A DNA stretch of 64,000 nucleotides from Leclercia sp. AS011 (GTDB taxonomy: Bacteria; Pseudomonadota; Gammaproteobacteria; Enterobacterales; Enterobacteriaceae), in the NCBI RefSeq assembly GCF_037152535.1, contig NZ_JBBCMA010000005.1, positions 124,001 to 188,000 of the forward strand. The letters run 5' to 3'. The notes under the pieces are model-generated. The model was not told the origin of the DNA. It ran no database searches and saw nothing but the letters and a program-made list of their open reading frames with translations. The position numbers and the translations under genes were made by a program. Positions 1 through 7,746 of this stretch are shown piece after piece. Within the stretch, counting starts at the first letter, position 1, and each line of letters starts with the position of its first letter.

Positions 1-146
1 CCGGGCACTCTTCCATCTTTCTGGTGCTGGCATTACCGGCCTGTCTGGCGGGGATCGCTATTTTGCTGCATCGTATGAATCGTATTAAGCCTCGGGAAAC
101 AGAGGCGGAATTAAACGCACTGTCGCAAACCGTGCATAACCGATAA
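1..146 (+). CDS. 3' end of a membrane transporter, probably the gallate MFS transporter
   Basis: Only the last 47 codons are in the window, read in the frame beginning at base 3 and stopping at TAA 144-146. The fragment starts with a hydrophobic stretch (IFLVLALPACLAGIAIL) followed by a basic, hydrophilic tail, which is what the last membrane helix and cytoplasmic tail of a major facilitator look like. It lies 13 bases before the gallate dioxygenase gene on the same strand, so it was probably co-transcribed with it. In Pseudomonas putida the gallate cluster contains an MFS transporter, GalT; equating the two is inference from position, because the visible part is too short to assign. Confidence 0.6.
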   Translation, partial: GHSSIFLVLALPACLAGIAILLHRMNRIKPRETEAELNALSQTVHNR

Positions 147-159
147 GTGGAGTGAATTC

Positions 160-1419
160 ATGGCCCGAATACTCGGCGGGATCGCCGTCTCGCATACCCC
201 GACCATCGGCTTTGCCGTCGATCATCATAAACAGCAGGAGGCGGCCTGGGCGCCAATCTTCCAGAGCTTTGAACCGCTGAACCGCTGGCTGGACGAGAAA
301 AAGCCCGATGCGCTGGTCTATATCTTTAACGATCACGTCACCGCCTTTTTCTTTGATCACTATTCCGCCTTTACCCTCGGGATTGACCATGAGTACGGCG
401 TGGCGGATGAAGGCGGCGGCGCGCGCGATTTACCGCCGGTGAAAGGCGATGCGGCCTTGTCGCGCCATATCGGTGCCAGCCTGATGGCCGACGAGTTTGA
501 TATGTCGTTCTTTATGAATAAAAAACTCGATCACGGGCTGTTCTCGCCGCTCTCGGCGCTGCTGCCCTGGGAGCAAGAGACCGGCTGGCCGACAAAAGTG
601 ATCCCGCTGCAAATCGGCGTGCTGCAATTTCCGGTCCCCAGCGCCCGACGCTGTTACAAGCTGGGCCAGGCGCTGCGTCGGGCTATCGAGAGCTACCCGG
701 AGGACATCGACGTGGCGATCGTCGCCACCGGAGGTTTGTCGCATCAGGTACATGGTGAGCGCTGCGGGTTTAACAATCCCGACTGGGACGCACAGTTTGT
801 CGATATGCTGGTGAACGACCCGGAAAAACTGACCGAAATGACCCTGGGTGAATACGCGACGCTGGGCGGTATGGAGGGCTCAGAGGTGATCATGTGGCTG
901 GTGATGCGTGGTGCGCTGTCGGCGAACGTCACCGAAACCTGGCGCGATTACTATCTGCCGTCGATGACCGGCATTGCCACCCTGATCCTCGAAAACCACG
1001 CCCGCACGCCGCCTGTCGATACCCTTAGCCGCCACCGCCAGCACATGGCGCAGCAGCTTGCCGGGGTGGAAAATCTGCCGGGTACCTATCCGTTTACCCA
1101 CGAGCGGAGCCTGAACGGCCTGCGGTTGAACAGCTTCCTGCACCAGCTGACGCAGCCGGCCTGGCGCGAGCGTTTCCTGAATGCGCCTCAGGCGCTGTAC
1201 GCCGAGGCGGGGCTGAGCGAGCAGGAGCAACGGCTGCTGGATAGCCGCGACTGGCGCGGCCTGATCCAGTACGGCGCCAGCTTCTTCCTGCTGGAGAAAA
1301 TGGGGGCGGTGGTCGGGGTTTCTAACCTGCACATTTACGCGGCGATGCGTGGTCAAACGCTGGAGGAGTTCCAGCAGACGCGTAATCAGCAGGTGACGTA
1401 CTCCGTGGCGCGCCGCTAG
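160..1419 (+). CDS. galA: Gallate dioxygenase (LigAB-type extradiol dioxygenase)
   Basis: The 419-residue protein matches the single-chain gallate dioxygenase layout, about 420 residues, in which a LigB-like catalytic domain (roughly residues 1-280) is fused to a LigA-like helical domain (roughly 300-400). Early histidines in VSHTPT and the motif FNDHVTAFFFDH fit the iron-binding residues of the LigB family, and GGLSHQVHGE holds the conserved His near residue 195. The enzyme cleaves the gallate ring to 4-oxalomesaconate, the first step of the pathway whose later genes lie just downstream. GGAG eight bases before the ATG supports the start. Its stop codon overlaps the stop of the convergent galR within the four bases CTAG. 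Protocatechuate 4,5-dioxygenase is the nearest alternative, but fusion length and neighbours favour gallate. Confidence 0.88.
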   Translation: MARILGGIAVSHTPTIGFAVDHHKQQEAAWAPIFQSFEPLNRWLDEKKPDALVYIFNDHVTAFFFDHYSAFTLGIDHEYGVADEGGGARDLPPVKGDAALSRHIGASLMADEFDMSFFMNKKLDHGLFSPLSALLPWEQETGWPTKVIPLQIGVLQFPVPSARRCYKLGQALRRAIESYPEDIDVAIVATGGLSHQVHGERCGFNNPDWDAQFVDMLVNDPEKLTEMTLGEYATLGGMEGSEVIMWLVMRGALSANVTETWRDYYLPSMTGIATLILENHARTPPVDTLSRHRQHMAQQLAGVENLPGTYPFTHERSLNGLRLNSFLHQLTQPAWRERFLNAPQALYAEAGLSEQEQRLLDSRDWRGLIQYGASFFLLEKMGAVVGVSNLHIYAAMRGQTLEEFQQTRNQQVTYSVARR

Positions 1420-2633
1420 CCCTGCGCCACCTGTTGATGGATAAACCCCAGCAGCGCCTGGGTTGCCGGGGAGGGCAGGCTGCCCTCGCGGAAGGTCAGC
1501 CCGATGCGGCGGGTGGTATCTGGCAGACTCACCGGCAGCACGGTGAGCAGGCCATTATCAATTTCAAAGCGCATCTGGCTGGCCGATACCGCCGCCAGCA
1601 TGTCGGAGTCACGCAGTAACCCGCGCACCATGGCGGCATCGCCGGTTTCGACGGTCGGTTGCGGCAGCGGCAAATGCAGGGTCAGGAAGGCCCGATCCAG
1701 CAGATGACGCGCCGGGGCATTGGAACGCGGTAACACCCATTGCGCGTCGGCCAGTTTGCTGCGCGGATCGGGATCGTGCAGCAACGGATGGTCATTACGC
1801 AGCAAAATAAGCATATCTTCTTCAAACAGCGCTTCGCTGCTGAGGTCCGGGAGATCCTCATCCTGCCGCAGCGCACCAATAATAAAATCAATATTGCCGG
1901 CCCGCATGTCCGACACCAGGGACTCATACGGGCTTTCATTGGTGATCACCCGGATACCCGGGTGACGCGCCAGAAACGCGCCGATCGCCACCGGCAACAG
2001 CCGGGTACGGCTCAGCGGCAGCGCGCCGATGCGCACGCTACCCTCCAGCACCCCGCGCCGCGCCGCCAGATCGCTCCAGATATTCTCCAGTTCGTTCAAC
2101 GCCCGGCTGACAGGGGGATAGAGCAAATCCGCCGCCGGGGTGGGGCGTACACCTTCTGCGGTGCGGCGAAACAGCGCTGTATCGGCCCCCTTTTCCAGCA
2201 CTTTTAACGCCGCACTGACTGCGGGCTGGGTCACGCCCAACTGGGTGGCGACGGTCTGAGTATGGTTGACATGGTAGAGCTGAATAAAAATCTCCAGCCG
2301 TCGGGTGTTAAACAGCCAGGCCGCATCCGGCACCGCCGTCGCGCGGGCCTTCAGCTTATGCATCAGCGCGGGAACGGCCTGTAAATCGTCGATGGCGCGC
2401 TGTGCGCGGGGCAGAATGCATTTGCCGTATTCCGTCAGCACCATACCGCTGTGATGACGTTCAAAAAGAGTGACATTCAGGGCCTCTTCGAGGTCCCGGA
2501 TCGCCCGGGTGATAGCCGACTGAGTACGAAATAAATCATCGGCTGCACGCGAAACGCTGCCGCGCTGAGCGACCCGGCAGAAAAATCGCAGTTGCATGAT
2601 ATTTATCGTGTTATTGCGTTTTTCTGTCGCCAT
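1416..2633 (-). CDS. galR: LysR-type regulator of the gallate cluster, with two HTH domains
   Basis: A LysR-family regulator of 405 residues, about 100 longer than the usual 300. The extra length is a second copy of the N-terminal winged helix: residues about 13-72 hold a normal LysR HTH (SVSRAADDLFRTQSAITRAI), and residues about 110-168 hold another (TVATQLGVTQPAVSAALKVL). The effector-binding domain follows from about 200 to the end. The ATG at 2633 is preferred because GGGGCGGGACGG lies upstream; an ATG at 2597 would begin directly at the first HTH but has no ribosome site. The gene is divergent from galBCD and convergent with galA, the usual place for a pathway-specific activator responding to gallate or an intermediate. 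Function is inferred from family and position. Confidence 0.82.
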   Translation of the reverse strand: MATEKRNNTINIMQLRFFCRVAQRGSVSRAADDLFRTQSAITRAIRDLEEALNVTLFERHHSGMVLTEYGKCILPRAQRAIDDLQAVPALMHKLKARATAVPDAAWLFNTRRLEIFIQLYHVNHTQTVATQLGVTQPAVSAALKVLEKGADTALFRRTAEGVRPTPAADLLYPPVSRALNELENIWSDLAARRGVLEGSVRIGALPLSRTRLLPVAIGAFLARHPGIRVITNESPYESLVSDMRAGNIDFIIGALRQDEDLPDLSSEALFEEDMLILLRNDHPLLHDPDPRSKLADAQWVLPRSNAPARHLLDRAFLTLHLPLPQPTVETGDAAMVRGLLRDSDMLAAVSASQMRFEIDNGLLTVLPVSLPDTTRRIGLTFREGSLPSPATQALLGFIHQQVAQG

Positions 2634-2688
2634 GATCCGTCCCGCCCCGAAATGTGAATTTATCGACAACATAAATAAAAATCATAGC

Positions 2689-2706
2689 ATTCGCAAGTTA
2701 ACGAAT
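2689..2706. promoter_or_regulatory. Candidate LysR operator in the galR-galB divergent region
   Basis: The region between galR and galB contains the inverted repeat ATTCG-N8-CGAAT in an AT-rich stretch. LysR regulators bind interrupted dyads between divergent genes, so this is a reasonable GalR site. It does not fit the classical T-N11-A spacing exactly, and no -35/-10 pair was identified with certainty. Confidence 0.35.
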
Positions 2707-2760
2707 TACCCGCCCGCGCCCGGACATGACAAGCTGAAAAAAACAGCAGAGGAAGTCATC

Positions 2761-3501
2761 ATGTCTCATCCGGTTAAGCCAAAAAGTGCCCTTGTTGTCA
2801 GCGCTCATTCTGCCGATTTCGTCTGGCGTGCGGGCGGCGCGATCGCCCTGCATACCCAGCAAGGCTATCAGGTTCATGTGGTGTGTCTGTCGTTCGGTGA
2901 GCGTGGGGAGTCGGCCAAACTGTGGCGCAAAGGCAACATGACAGAAGAGACGGTGAAGCATCACCGCCGGGAAGAAGCGCAGGCCGCCGCCGATATCCTC
3001 GGCGCCAGCATTGAGTTTTTTGATATTGGCGACTATCCGCTGCGCGCCGACAACGCCACTCTGTTCCGCCTGGCCGATGTCTACCGCCGCGTGCAGCCGC
3101 ACTTTGTGCTGACCCACTCGATGCACGATCCCTACAACTACGATCACCCGTTGGCCTCGAATCTGGCCCAGGAAGCGCGGATTATCGCCCAGGCGGAAGG
3201 CTACCGCCCGGGAGAGCCGGTGGTGCAGGCGCCGCCGGTTTACTGCTTTGAACCGCACCAGCCGGAACAGTGCAACTGGAAACCGGACGTGTTGCTGGAT
3301 ATCACCAGCGCGTGGGAGAAAAAATACCAGGCCATTCAGTGCATGCAGGGCCAGGAGCATTTGTGGGAGTACTACACCCGGGTGGCGCTTCAGCGTGGCG
3401 TGCAGGCGAAACGTAATATCGGCATCACCGCCGCGCGCGATATCGTCTATGCCGAAGGCTTCCAGAGCATCTTCCCACGTGTGACGGAGAACCTGGCATG
3501 A
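2761..3501 (+). CDS. galB: 4-oxalomesaconate hydratase (PIG-L deacetylase fold)
   Basis: A 246-residue protein of the PIG-L/LmbE family. The N-terminal strand followed by [15 protein letters not shown] and the later HDPYNYDHP are the family's metal-site regions. In P. putida GalB this fold acts as a hydratase converting 4-oxalomesaconate (after tautomerisation by GalD) to 4-carboxy-4-hydroxy-2-oxoadipate. The open frame reaches further upstream to 2596, but the real start is the ATG at 2761, preceded by AGAGGAAG; the longer version would run into galR. The last base of the stop overlaps the start of galC in an ATGA arrangement, so the two are probably translationally coupled. Other PIG-L members are sugar deacetylases, but the neighbours make that role unlikely. 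Confidence 0.85.
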   Translation: MSHPVKPKSALVVSAHSADFVWRAGGAIALHTQQGYQVHVVCLSFGERGESAKLWRKGNMTEETVKHHRREEAQAAADILGASIEFFDIGDYPLRADNATLFRLADVYRRVQPHFVLTHSMHDPYNYDHPLASNLAQEARIIAQAEGYRPGEPVVQAPPVYCFEPHQPEQCNWKPDVLLDITSAWEKKYQAIQCMQGQEHLWEYYTRVALQRGVQAKRNIGITAARDIVYAEGFQSIFPRVTENLA

Positions 3502-4211
3502 ACCTGTTGAATAAAAAAGGAATTGTGGTGCGCAACCTGCCGCGCCATGACCAGGCTACCCTGCGCCTGTTTGCCGCCGCGGGCGTGGCGACCCTGCATG
3601 AAGCCTTTGAACGTCAGGGGCTGATGAACCCGGCTATTCGCCCCATTCAGCAGGGGGTAAGCCGCGCCGGTAATGCCGTTACCGTTCTGGTGACGCCCGG
3701 CGATAACTGGATGTTCCACGTGGCGGTAGAGCAGTGCCATCCGGGAGATATTCTGGTGGTGGCACCCACCTCTCCCTGCGGCGACGGCTTTTTCGGCGAT
3801 CTGCTGGCGACCTCCTTGCAGTCACGCGGCGTAGTCGGGCTGGTGGGCGATATCGGGATCCGCGACTCGCAGACCCTGCGTGAAATGGGGTTTGCCGTCT
3901 GGTCGCGCCAGGTCTATGCCCAGGGCACGGTGAAAGAGACGCTCGGCTCGGTAAATGTGCCGGTGATTTGCGGCGGCCAACTGGTCACTCCCGGCGATGT
4001 GATCGTTGCCGATGATGATGGCGTGGTGGTGGTACCTCATGCTGACGCCCAATCTGTCCTGGCGAAAGCGGAAACCCGCGTCGCCAACGAAGAGGCGAAA
4101 CGCGATCGGATGCGCAACGGCGAGCTGGGGCTGGACATCTATGCCATGCGCCCGCGGCTGGCAGAAAAAGGGCTGCGCTACTACGACAATGCGGATGATG
4201 TGGAGGGCTAA
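3498..4211 (+). CDS. galC: 4-carboxy-4-hydroxy-2-oxoadipate aldolase (RraA-like)
   Basis: A 237-residue protein of the RraA/HMG-CHA aldolase superfamily. The segment [19 protein letters not shown] followed by IRD near residues 110-135 is the typical GD...RG..G...D...RD signature that binds the divalent metal and pyruvyl substrate. The enzyme splits 4-carboxy-4-hydroxy-2-oxoadipate into pyruvate and oxaloacetate, the last gallate step, and members often also decarboxylate oxaloacetate. It overlaps galB by four bases and is followed one base later by galD, so galB-galC-galD form a tight operon. Length fits the family. Confidence 0.88.
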   Translation: MNLLNKKGIVVRNLPRHDQATLRLFAAAGVATLHEAFERQGLMNPAIRPIQQGVSRAGNAVTVLVTPGDNWMFHVAVEQCHPGDILVVAPTSPCGDGFFGDLLATSLQSRGVVGLVGDIGIRDSQTLREMGFAVWSRQVYAQGTVKETLGSVNVPVICGGQLVTPGDVIVADDDGVVVVPHADAQSVLAKAETRVANEEAKRDRMRNGELGLDIYAMRPRLAEKGLRYYDNADDVEG

Positions 4212-4212
4212 G

Positions 4213-5304
4213 ATGGCGCAACGCAGAATTCCCTGCCTGATGATGCGCGGAGGCACCTCGAAGGCCGCCTGCTTTCTGGCGGAAGATTTGCCTGCTGATA
4301 TCACCCGGCGCGATGCGGTCCTGCTCGCGGTAATGGGGTCGCCGGATGCCCGGCAGATCGACGGCATCGGCGGGGCCGATCCGCTTACCAGTAAAGTGGC
4401 GATTGTTCGCCGCTCCGCCCGCCCGGATGCTGATGTCGATTACCTGTTTGCCCAGGTGAACGTGGATAGCGCGACGGTCGATTACGGCCAGAACTGCGGC
4501 AATATCCTGGCTGCCGTCGGCCCGTTCGCCATCGAGCGCGGATTAGTTGCCCCCGCCACGCCCCTGACCCAGGTGCGGATCTATATGGAAAACACCGGAC
4601 AGCTGGCGATTGCCGATGTGCCCTGTAGTGACGACGGCGTGGAGTATGCGGGTGATACCCGCATCGATGGCGTGCCGGGCACCGCCAGCAAAATCGTCCT
4701 CAACTTCCTGGATGTGGCGGGCTCGAGCTGCGGCGCTTTACTGCCAACCGGCAAGGCCACTGACCGTTTTGACGGCATCGACGTCACCTGTATTGATAAC
4801 GGCATGCCGGTGGTTCTGCTGCGCGCCAGCGATCTGGGCCGCAGCGGCTACGAGACCCGTGAGCAGCTGGATAATGACCCTGAACTGAAGCAGCGTCTGG
4901 AGTCGATCCGCCTGCAGGCCGGGCCGCGCATGAACCTGGGCGACGTGTCGCAACGCACGGTTCCCAAAATGACGCTGATCGCAGCCCCGCGTGCCGGAGG
5001 CGCGATCGGCAGCCGCACCTTTATTCCTCATCGCTGCCATGCCTCGATTGGCGTCTTTGGAGCGGTGAGCGTCGCCAGCGCCTGTCTGATCCCCGGCACC
5101 GTCACCGCCGGGCTGGCGCAGGTGGCTGGCGGAAACGCGCCGGTTCTGAGCGTCGAACATCCCAGCGGGGAATTCAGCGTGGCGCTGCAACGCAATGCCG
5201 CTGGCGAGCTGGCAGGCTGCGGCCTGTTGCGCACTGCCCGCCTGCTGTTTGCAGGTGAGGTTTGTATCCCGGCCAGCATCTGGCCACGTAAGGAGTCAAC
5301 ATGA
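4213..5304 (+). CDS. galD: 4-oxalomesaconate tautomerase (PrpF-like isomerase)
   Basis: A 363-residue member of the PrpF/GalD family with a diaminopimelate-epimerase-like fold. The N-terminal MMRGGTSKAACFLAEDLP and the internal DYGQNCGNILAAVGPFA are conserved family motifs; the Cys in NCGN is a candidate catalytic residue. GalD interconverts the keto and enol forms of 4-oxalomesaconate, preparing the substrate for GalB. The start at 4213 has GGAGG seven bases upstream and gives the length expected from P. putida GalD; an in-frame ATG at 4006 lies inside galC and is rejected. The stop overlaps the next gene's start as ATGA. Confidence 0.88.
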   Translation: MAQRRIPCLMMRGGTSKAACFLAEDLPADITRRDAVLLAVMGSPDARQIDGIGGADPLTSKVAIVRRSARPDADVDYLFAQVNVDSATVDYGQNCGNILAAVGPFAIERGLVAPATPLTQVRIYMENTGQLAIADVPCSDDGVEYAGDTRIDGVPGTASKIVLNFLDVAGSSCGALLPTGKATDRFDGIDVTCIDNGMPVVLLRASDLGRSGYETREQLDNDPELKQRLESIRLQAGPRMNLGDVSQRTVPKMTLIAAPRAGGAIGSRTFIPHRCHASIGVFGAVSVASACLIPGTVTAGLAQVAGGNAPVLSVEHPSGEFSVALQRNAAGELAGCGLLRTARLLFAGEVCIPASIWPRKEST

Positions 5305-6170
5305 CGGCAATAGCGTTTATTGGTTTTGGCGAGGCAGGCGGCATTTTCGCCAGTGAACTGGCACGGGATCATGCCGTCACCGTCTGGGACTGCAAATTCA
5401 GAGGCGCAGAGCGCGAACCGATGCAGGCTAAAGCCCGTCAGGCTGGTGTTCGCGCCGCCGGATCGCTGGCAGAAGCTCTTGAAGGTGCGGCACTGGTATT
5501 CTCGACCGTCACCGCGGGTTCGGCCCTGGAGGTGGCGCAGCAGGCCGCGCCGCTGTTAACGGCAGGGCAATCTTTTCTCGATCTCAATTCAGTGGCACCT
5601 GAGACCAAACGCCATGCCGCCCGCCATTTCCTCCCTGGCGCGTATGTGGATGTGGCGGTAATGGCACCGGTTCCCCCTGCGCGATGCAAAACGCCGCTGC
5701 TTATCGGCGGCCCGCAGGCAGAGGCAATCGCGCCGGTACTGCGTGCTATGGGGTTAAACGCCCGCGTTGGCGCAAACGAGATCGGTAAAGTTTCGGCCAT
5801 CAAAATGTGCCGCAGCGTGATGATCAAAGGGCTTGAAGCCCTTACCACCGAATGCCTGTTCGCTGCCCGTGAATACGGTGTCGAAGAAGCAGTGCTGGCC
5901 TCGCTGCATGCGAGCTTCCCGTCGCTGGGCTGGAACGGAGAGTTCCCCGGCTATCTGATCAGCCGCGTCGCCGAGCACGGCATCCGCCGCAGCGAAGAGA
6001 TGGAAGAGGTTGTCAAAACCCTGCGTGATGTAGGTGGCGATGGGGTGATGAGCCAGGCTACCGTGCAGGCACAACGCCAGTTGCCCGAGAAGATGGCGGA
6101 GCGTGGGGTGAGTTATGCCGCGCTGACGCCGTTTGTGTGGCAGGTGCTGGCGGGGAAGGTGAAGGGGTAG
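5301..6170 (+). CDS. NAD(P)-binding oxidoreductase with DUF1932 C-terminal domain
   Basis: A 289-residue protein. Residues 1-160 form a Rossmann domain of the 6-phosphogluconate/3-hydroxyisobutyrate dehydrogenase type, beginning with GFGEAG. Residues about 185-255 resemble DUF1932, a helical domain found at the C-terminus of some of these dehydrogenases; GKVSAIKMCRSV holds a Lys that could be catalytic. Its ATG overlaps the galD stop, so it is the last gene of the gallate operon. No step of the known gallate route needs a dehydrogenase, so the substrate is unknown. It may recycle a side product such as a hydroxy acid or a reduced pathway intermediate; that is inference only. Confidence 0.75.
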   Translation: MTAIAFIGFGEAGGIFASELARDHAVTVWDCKFRGAEREPMQAKARQAGVRAAGSLAEALEGAALVFSTVTAGSALEVAQQAAPLLTAGQSFLDLNSVAPETKRHAARHFLPGAYVDVAVMAPVPPARCKTPLLIGGPQAEAIAPVLRAMGLNARVGANEIGKVSAIKMCRSVMIKGLEALTTECLFAAREYGVEEAVLASLHASFPSLGWNGEFPGYLISRVAEHGIRRSEEMEEVVKTLRDVGGDGVMSQATVQAQRQLPEKMAERGVSYAALTPFVWQVLAGKVKG

Positions 6171-6230
6171 GGCTGTGAATCGCACATGCTAATGCTTGAT
6201 GTAGATTCGTTTCCCGGCAATGATCGCATC

Positions 6231-6668
6231 ATGAAAATCGAAATCGCAGTTCCCTCACAATTTGAACGTCTCGTCGCGATCTGGGAGTCCTCTGTTCGCG
6301 CCACTCACCATTTTCTGCAGGAGAGCGATATTGCGGCATTACGCCCGCTGTTGCTCAACGCTTATCTGCCAAATTTAACCGTCGTGATTGCCCGGGATGA
6401 CGCTGGTGCGATCCACGGCTTTTTGGGCGTCGATGAAAACCGTATTGAAATGCTGTTTGTCGACGATGCGAGCCGGGGAAAAGGCGTCGGCTCGCTGTTG
6501 CTGAAGTACGCCATTGACCATTTCGGTGCAAACGAGGTGGACGTCAACGAGCAAAACCCGCAGGGCGTGGGGTTTTATCAGCATATGGGATTTGTGCAGA
6601 CCGGGCGCTCTGAGCTGGACGGGCAGGGCAATCCGTTCCCGTTATTGCATATGCGGTACGAGGGTTAA
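6231..6668 (+). CDS. GNAT-family N-acetyltransferase, YjaB-like
   Basis: A 145-residue single-domain GNAT protein. The acetyl-CoA loop is visible as DDASRGKGVGSLLLKYA near residue 87-105 (the Q/RxxGxG/A signature), and VNEQNPQGVGFYQHMGF is the conserved C-terminal strand-helix. Overall it resembles E. coli YjaB, which is of similar length. The frame opens at 6186, but MKIE at 6231 aligns with the usual GNAT beginning; neither start has a strong ribosome site. It sits alone between the gallate operon and a REP element, and its substrate is not predictable. Confidence 0.75.
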   Translation: MKIEIAVPSQFERLVAIWESSVRATHHFLQESDIAALRPLLLNAYLPNLTVVIARDDAGAIHGFLGVDENRIEMLFVDDASRGKGVGSLLLKYAIDHFGANEVDVNEQNPQGVGFYQHMGFVQTGRSELDGQGNPFPLLHMRYEG

Positions 6669-6680
6669 CTTCTGCGTATT

Positions 6681-6714
6681 GCCGGGTGGCGGCTTCGCCT
6701 TACCCGGCCTACAA
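6681..6714. repeat. REP element
   Basis: A palindromic GCCGGGTGGCGGCTTCGCC followed by TTACCCGGCCTACAA, the standard enterobacterial REP form. It lies between the acetyltransferase and the convergent AraC gene, where it can stabilise or end transcripts. Confidence 0.85.
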
Positions 6715-6724
6715 AACTACCTGC

Positions 6725-7687
6725 TCAAAACCCGCGCAGTTGCGCAATCACCCCTTCATCCAGCGGCAAAAACCGTGAGTCGGTCATCACCTGCAACGCT
6801 TCGGCAGCATTAATCGCCGTGATATAGCGCTTCCGGAAAGCCGTTGGCGTCATGCGACAGTATTTGTTGAAGGCGAAAATCAGCTGCTTATGGCCGCTAA
6901 ACCCGCAGCTGTAGCTGATGTCGGTGATCGGAATCTGAGTATCCTTCAGCAGCCGCTTGGCCTTATTTATGCGGATCATGGTCAGATACTCTTTGAAGTT
7001 GTAGCCGCTGATCTTCTTAAAAATGCGCGAGAAGTGGTGGTAACTGACGCCGGCATTATCGGCGATAGTGCTTAGGCTCAGCTCATCATCAAAGTGCTGG
7101 TTGATAAACTCAATGCCGTACTTCACCAGCTGCTGATCCTTTTTTCTGATGGTGACCTGCTGGCGGTCCTCCTGACCGCTGCCCGCGGCGGAAAGCGTGC
7201 CTAACAGCTGATAAATCAGGGCGATGCGGCTGAAAGAGGGCCGGGCATGTACCAGATGCTCCACCAGCGCAATCACGCTGCTTCTGATCTGACTCTCCTG
7301 CTGGCTGGTCAGGGAGCCGTTCTCCATTAGCGGTGCCGGATGGGTCTCATCAAACAGGTTCGGCGCAAACTGAATGGTCAGCAGCTGACTGTTCGGGGCG
7401 CGTGCCTCCAGGGAGTGGATCTCATCTGGGTTGATCCACAGCATGTCGCCAGCGGTAAAGACCGAGGTGCTATGCCCCAGAGTGACGGAAAACTCCCCCG
7501 TCAGAATACAGATCAGCTCCGGGGCCGAGTGCCAGTGCGGTTCACAGTAGTACACCTCGGCGGCAAACACGTTCAGCTTCTCCGCATCAAAGGAGATCAG
7601 TTCGTAGCCGCTGCCCTCATGGATCGCGGTCCCGGTCTGCTGCGGCGAGCTAATCCCTGGATGCCGGGTGACAGAAAATGGAAACAT
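6725..7687 (-). CDS. AraC-family regulator of the glycoside cluster
   Basis: A 320-residue regulator with an N-terminal cupin domain (about residues 40-115, with HWHSAPELICILTGEF) and a C-terminal AraC pair of HTH motifs (about residues 205-300; SLSTIADNAGVSYHHFSRIF and ITDISYSCGFSGHKQLIFAF). The start at 7687 is chosen for the upstream GGAGAGCC; a longer frame to 7729 lacks one. It follows the GH3 enzyme gene by about 60 bases on the same strand, downstream of the transporter, so it probably controls this beta-glucoside cluster in response to a sugar bound by the cupin. The inducer is not known. Confidence 0.8.
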   Translation of the reverse strand: MFPFSVTRHPGISSPQQTGTAIHEGSGYELISFDAEKLNVFAAEVYYCEPHWHSAPELICILTGEFSVTLGHSTSVFTAGDMLWINPDEIHSLEARAPNSQLLTIQFAPNLFDETHPAPLMENGSLTSQQESQIRSSVIALVEHLVHARPSFSRIALIYQLLGTLSAAGSGQEDRQQVTIRKKDQQLVKYGIEFINQHFDDELSLSTIADNAGVSYHHFSRIFKKISGYNFKEYLTMIRINKAKRLLKDTQIPITDISYSCGFSGHKQLIFAFNKYCRMTPTAFRKRYITAINAAEALQVMTDSRFLPLDEGVIAQLRGF

Positions 7688-7746
7688 CGGCTGGCTCTCC
7701 GTCGAGTGAAGGCCCTCTTGCCAGAGCAAGAGGGCGCGATCGGACT

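Noticed and set aside
2596..2760. Upstream extension of galB
   Set aside because: It would overlap the start of galR and the divergent promoter region; the internal ATG at 2761 has a good ribosome site.
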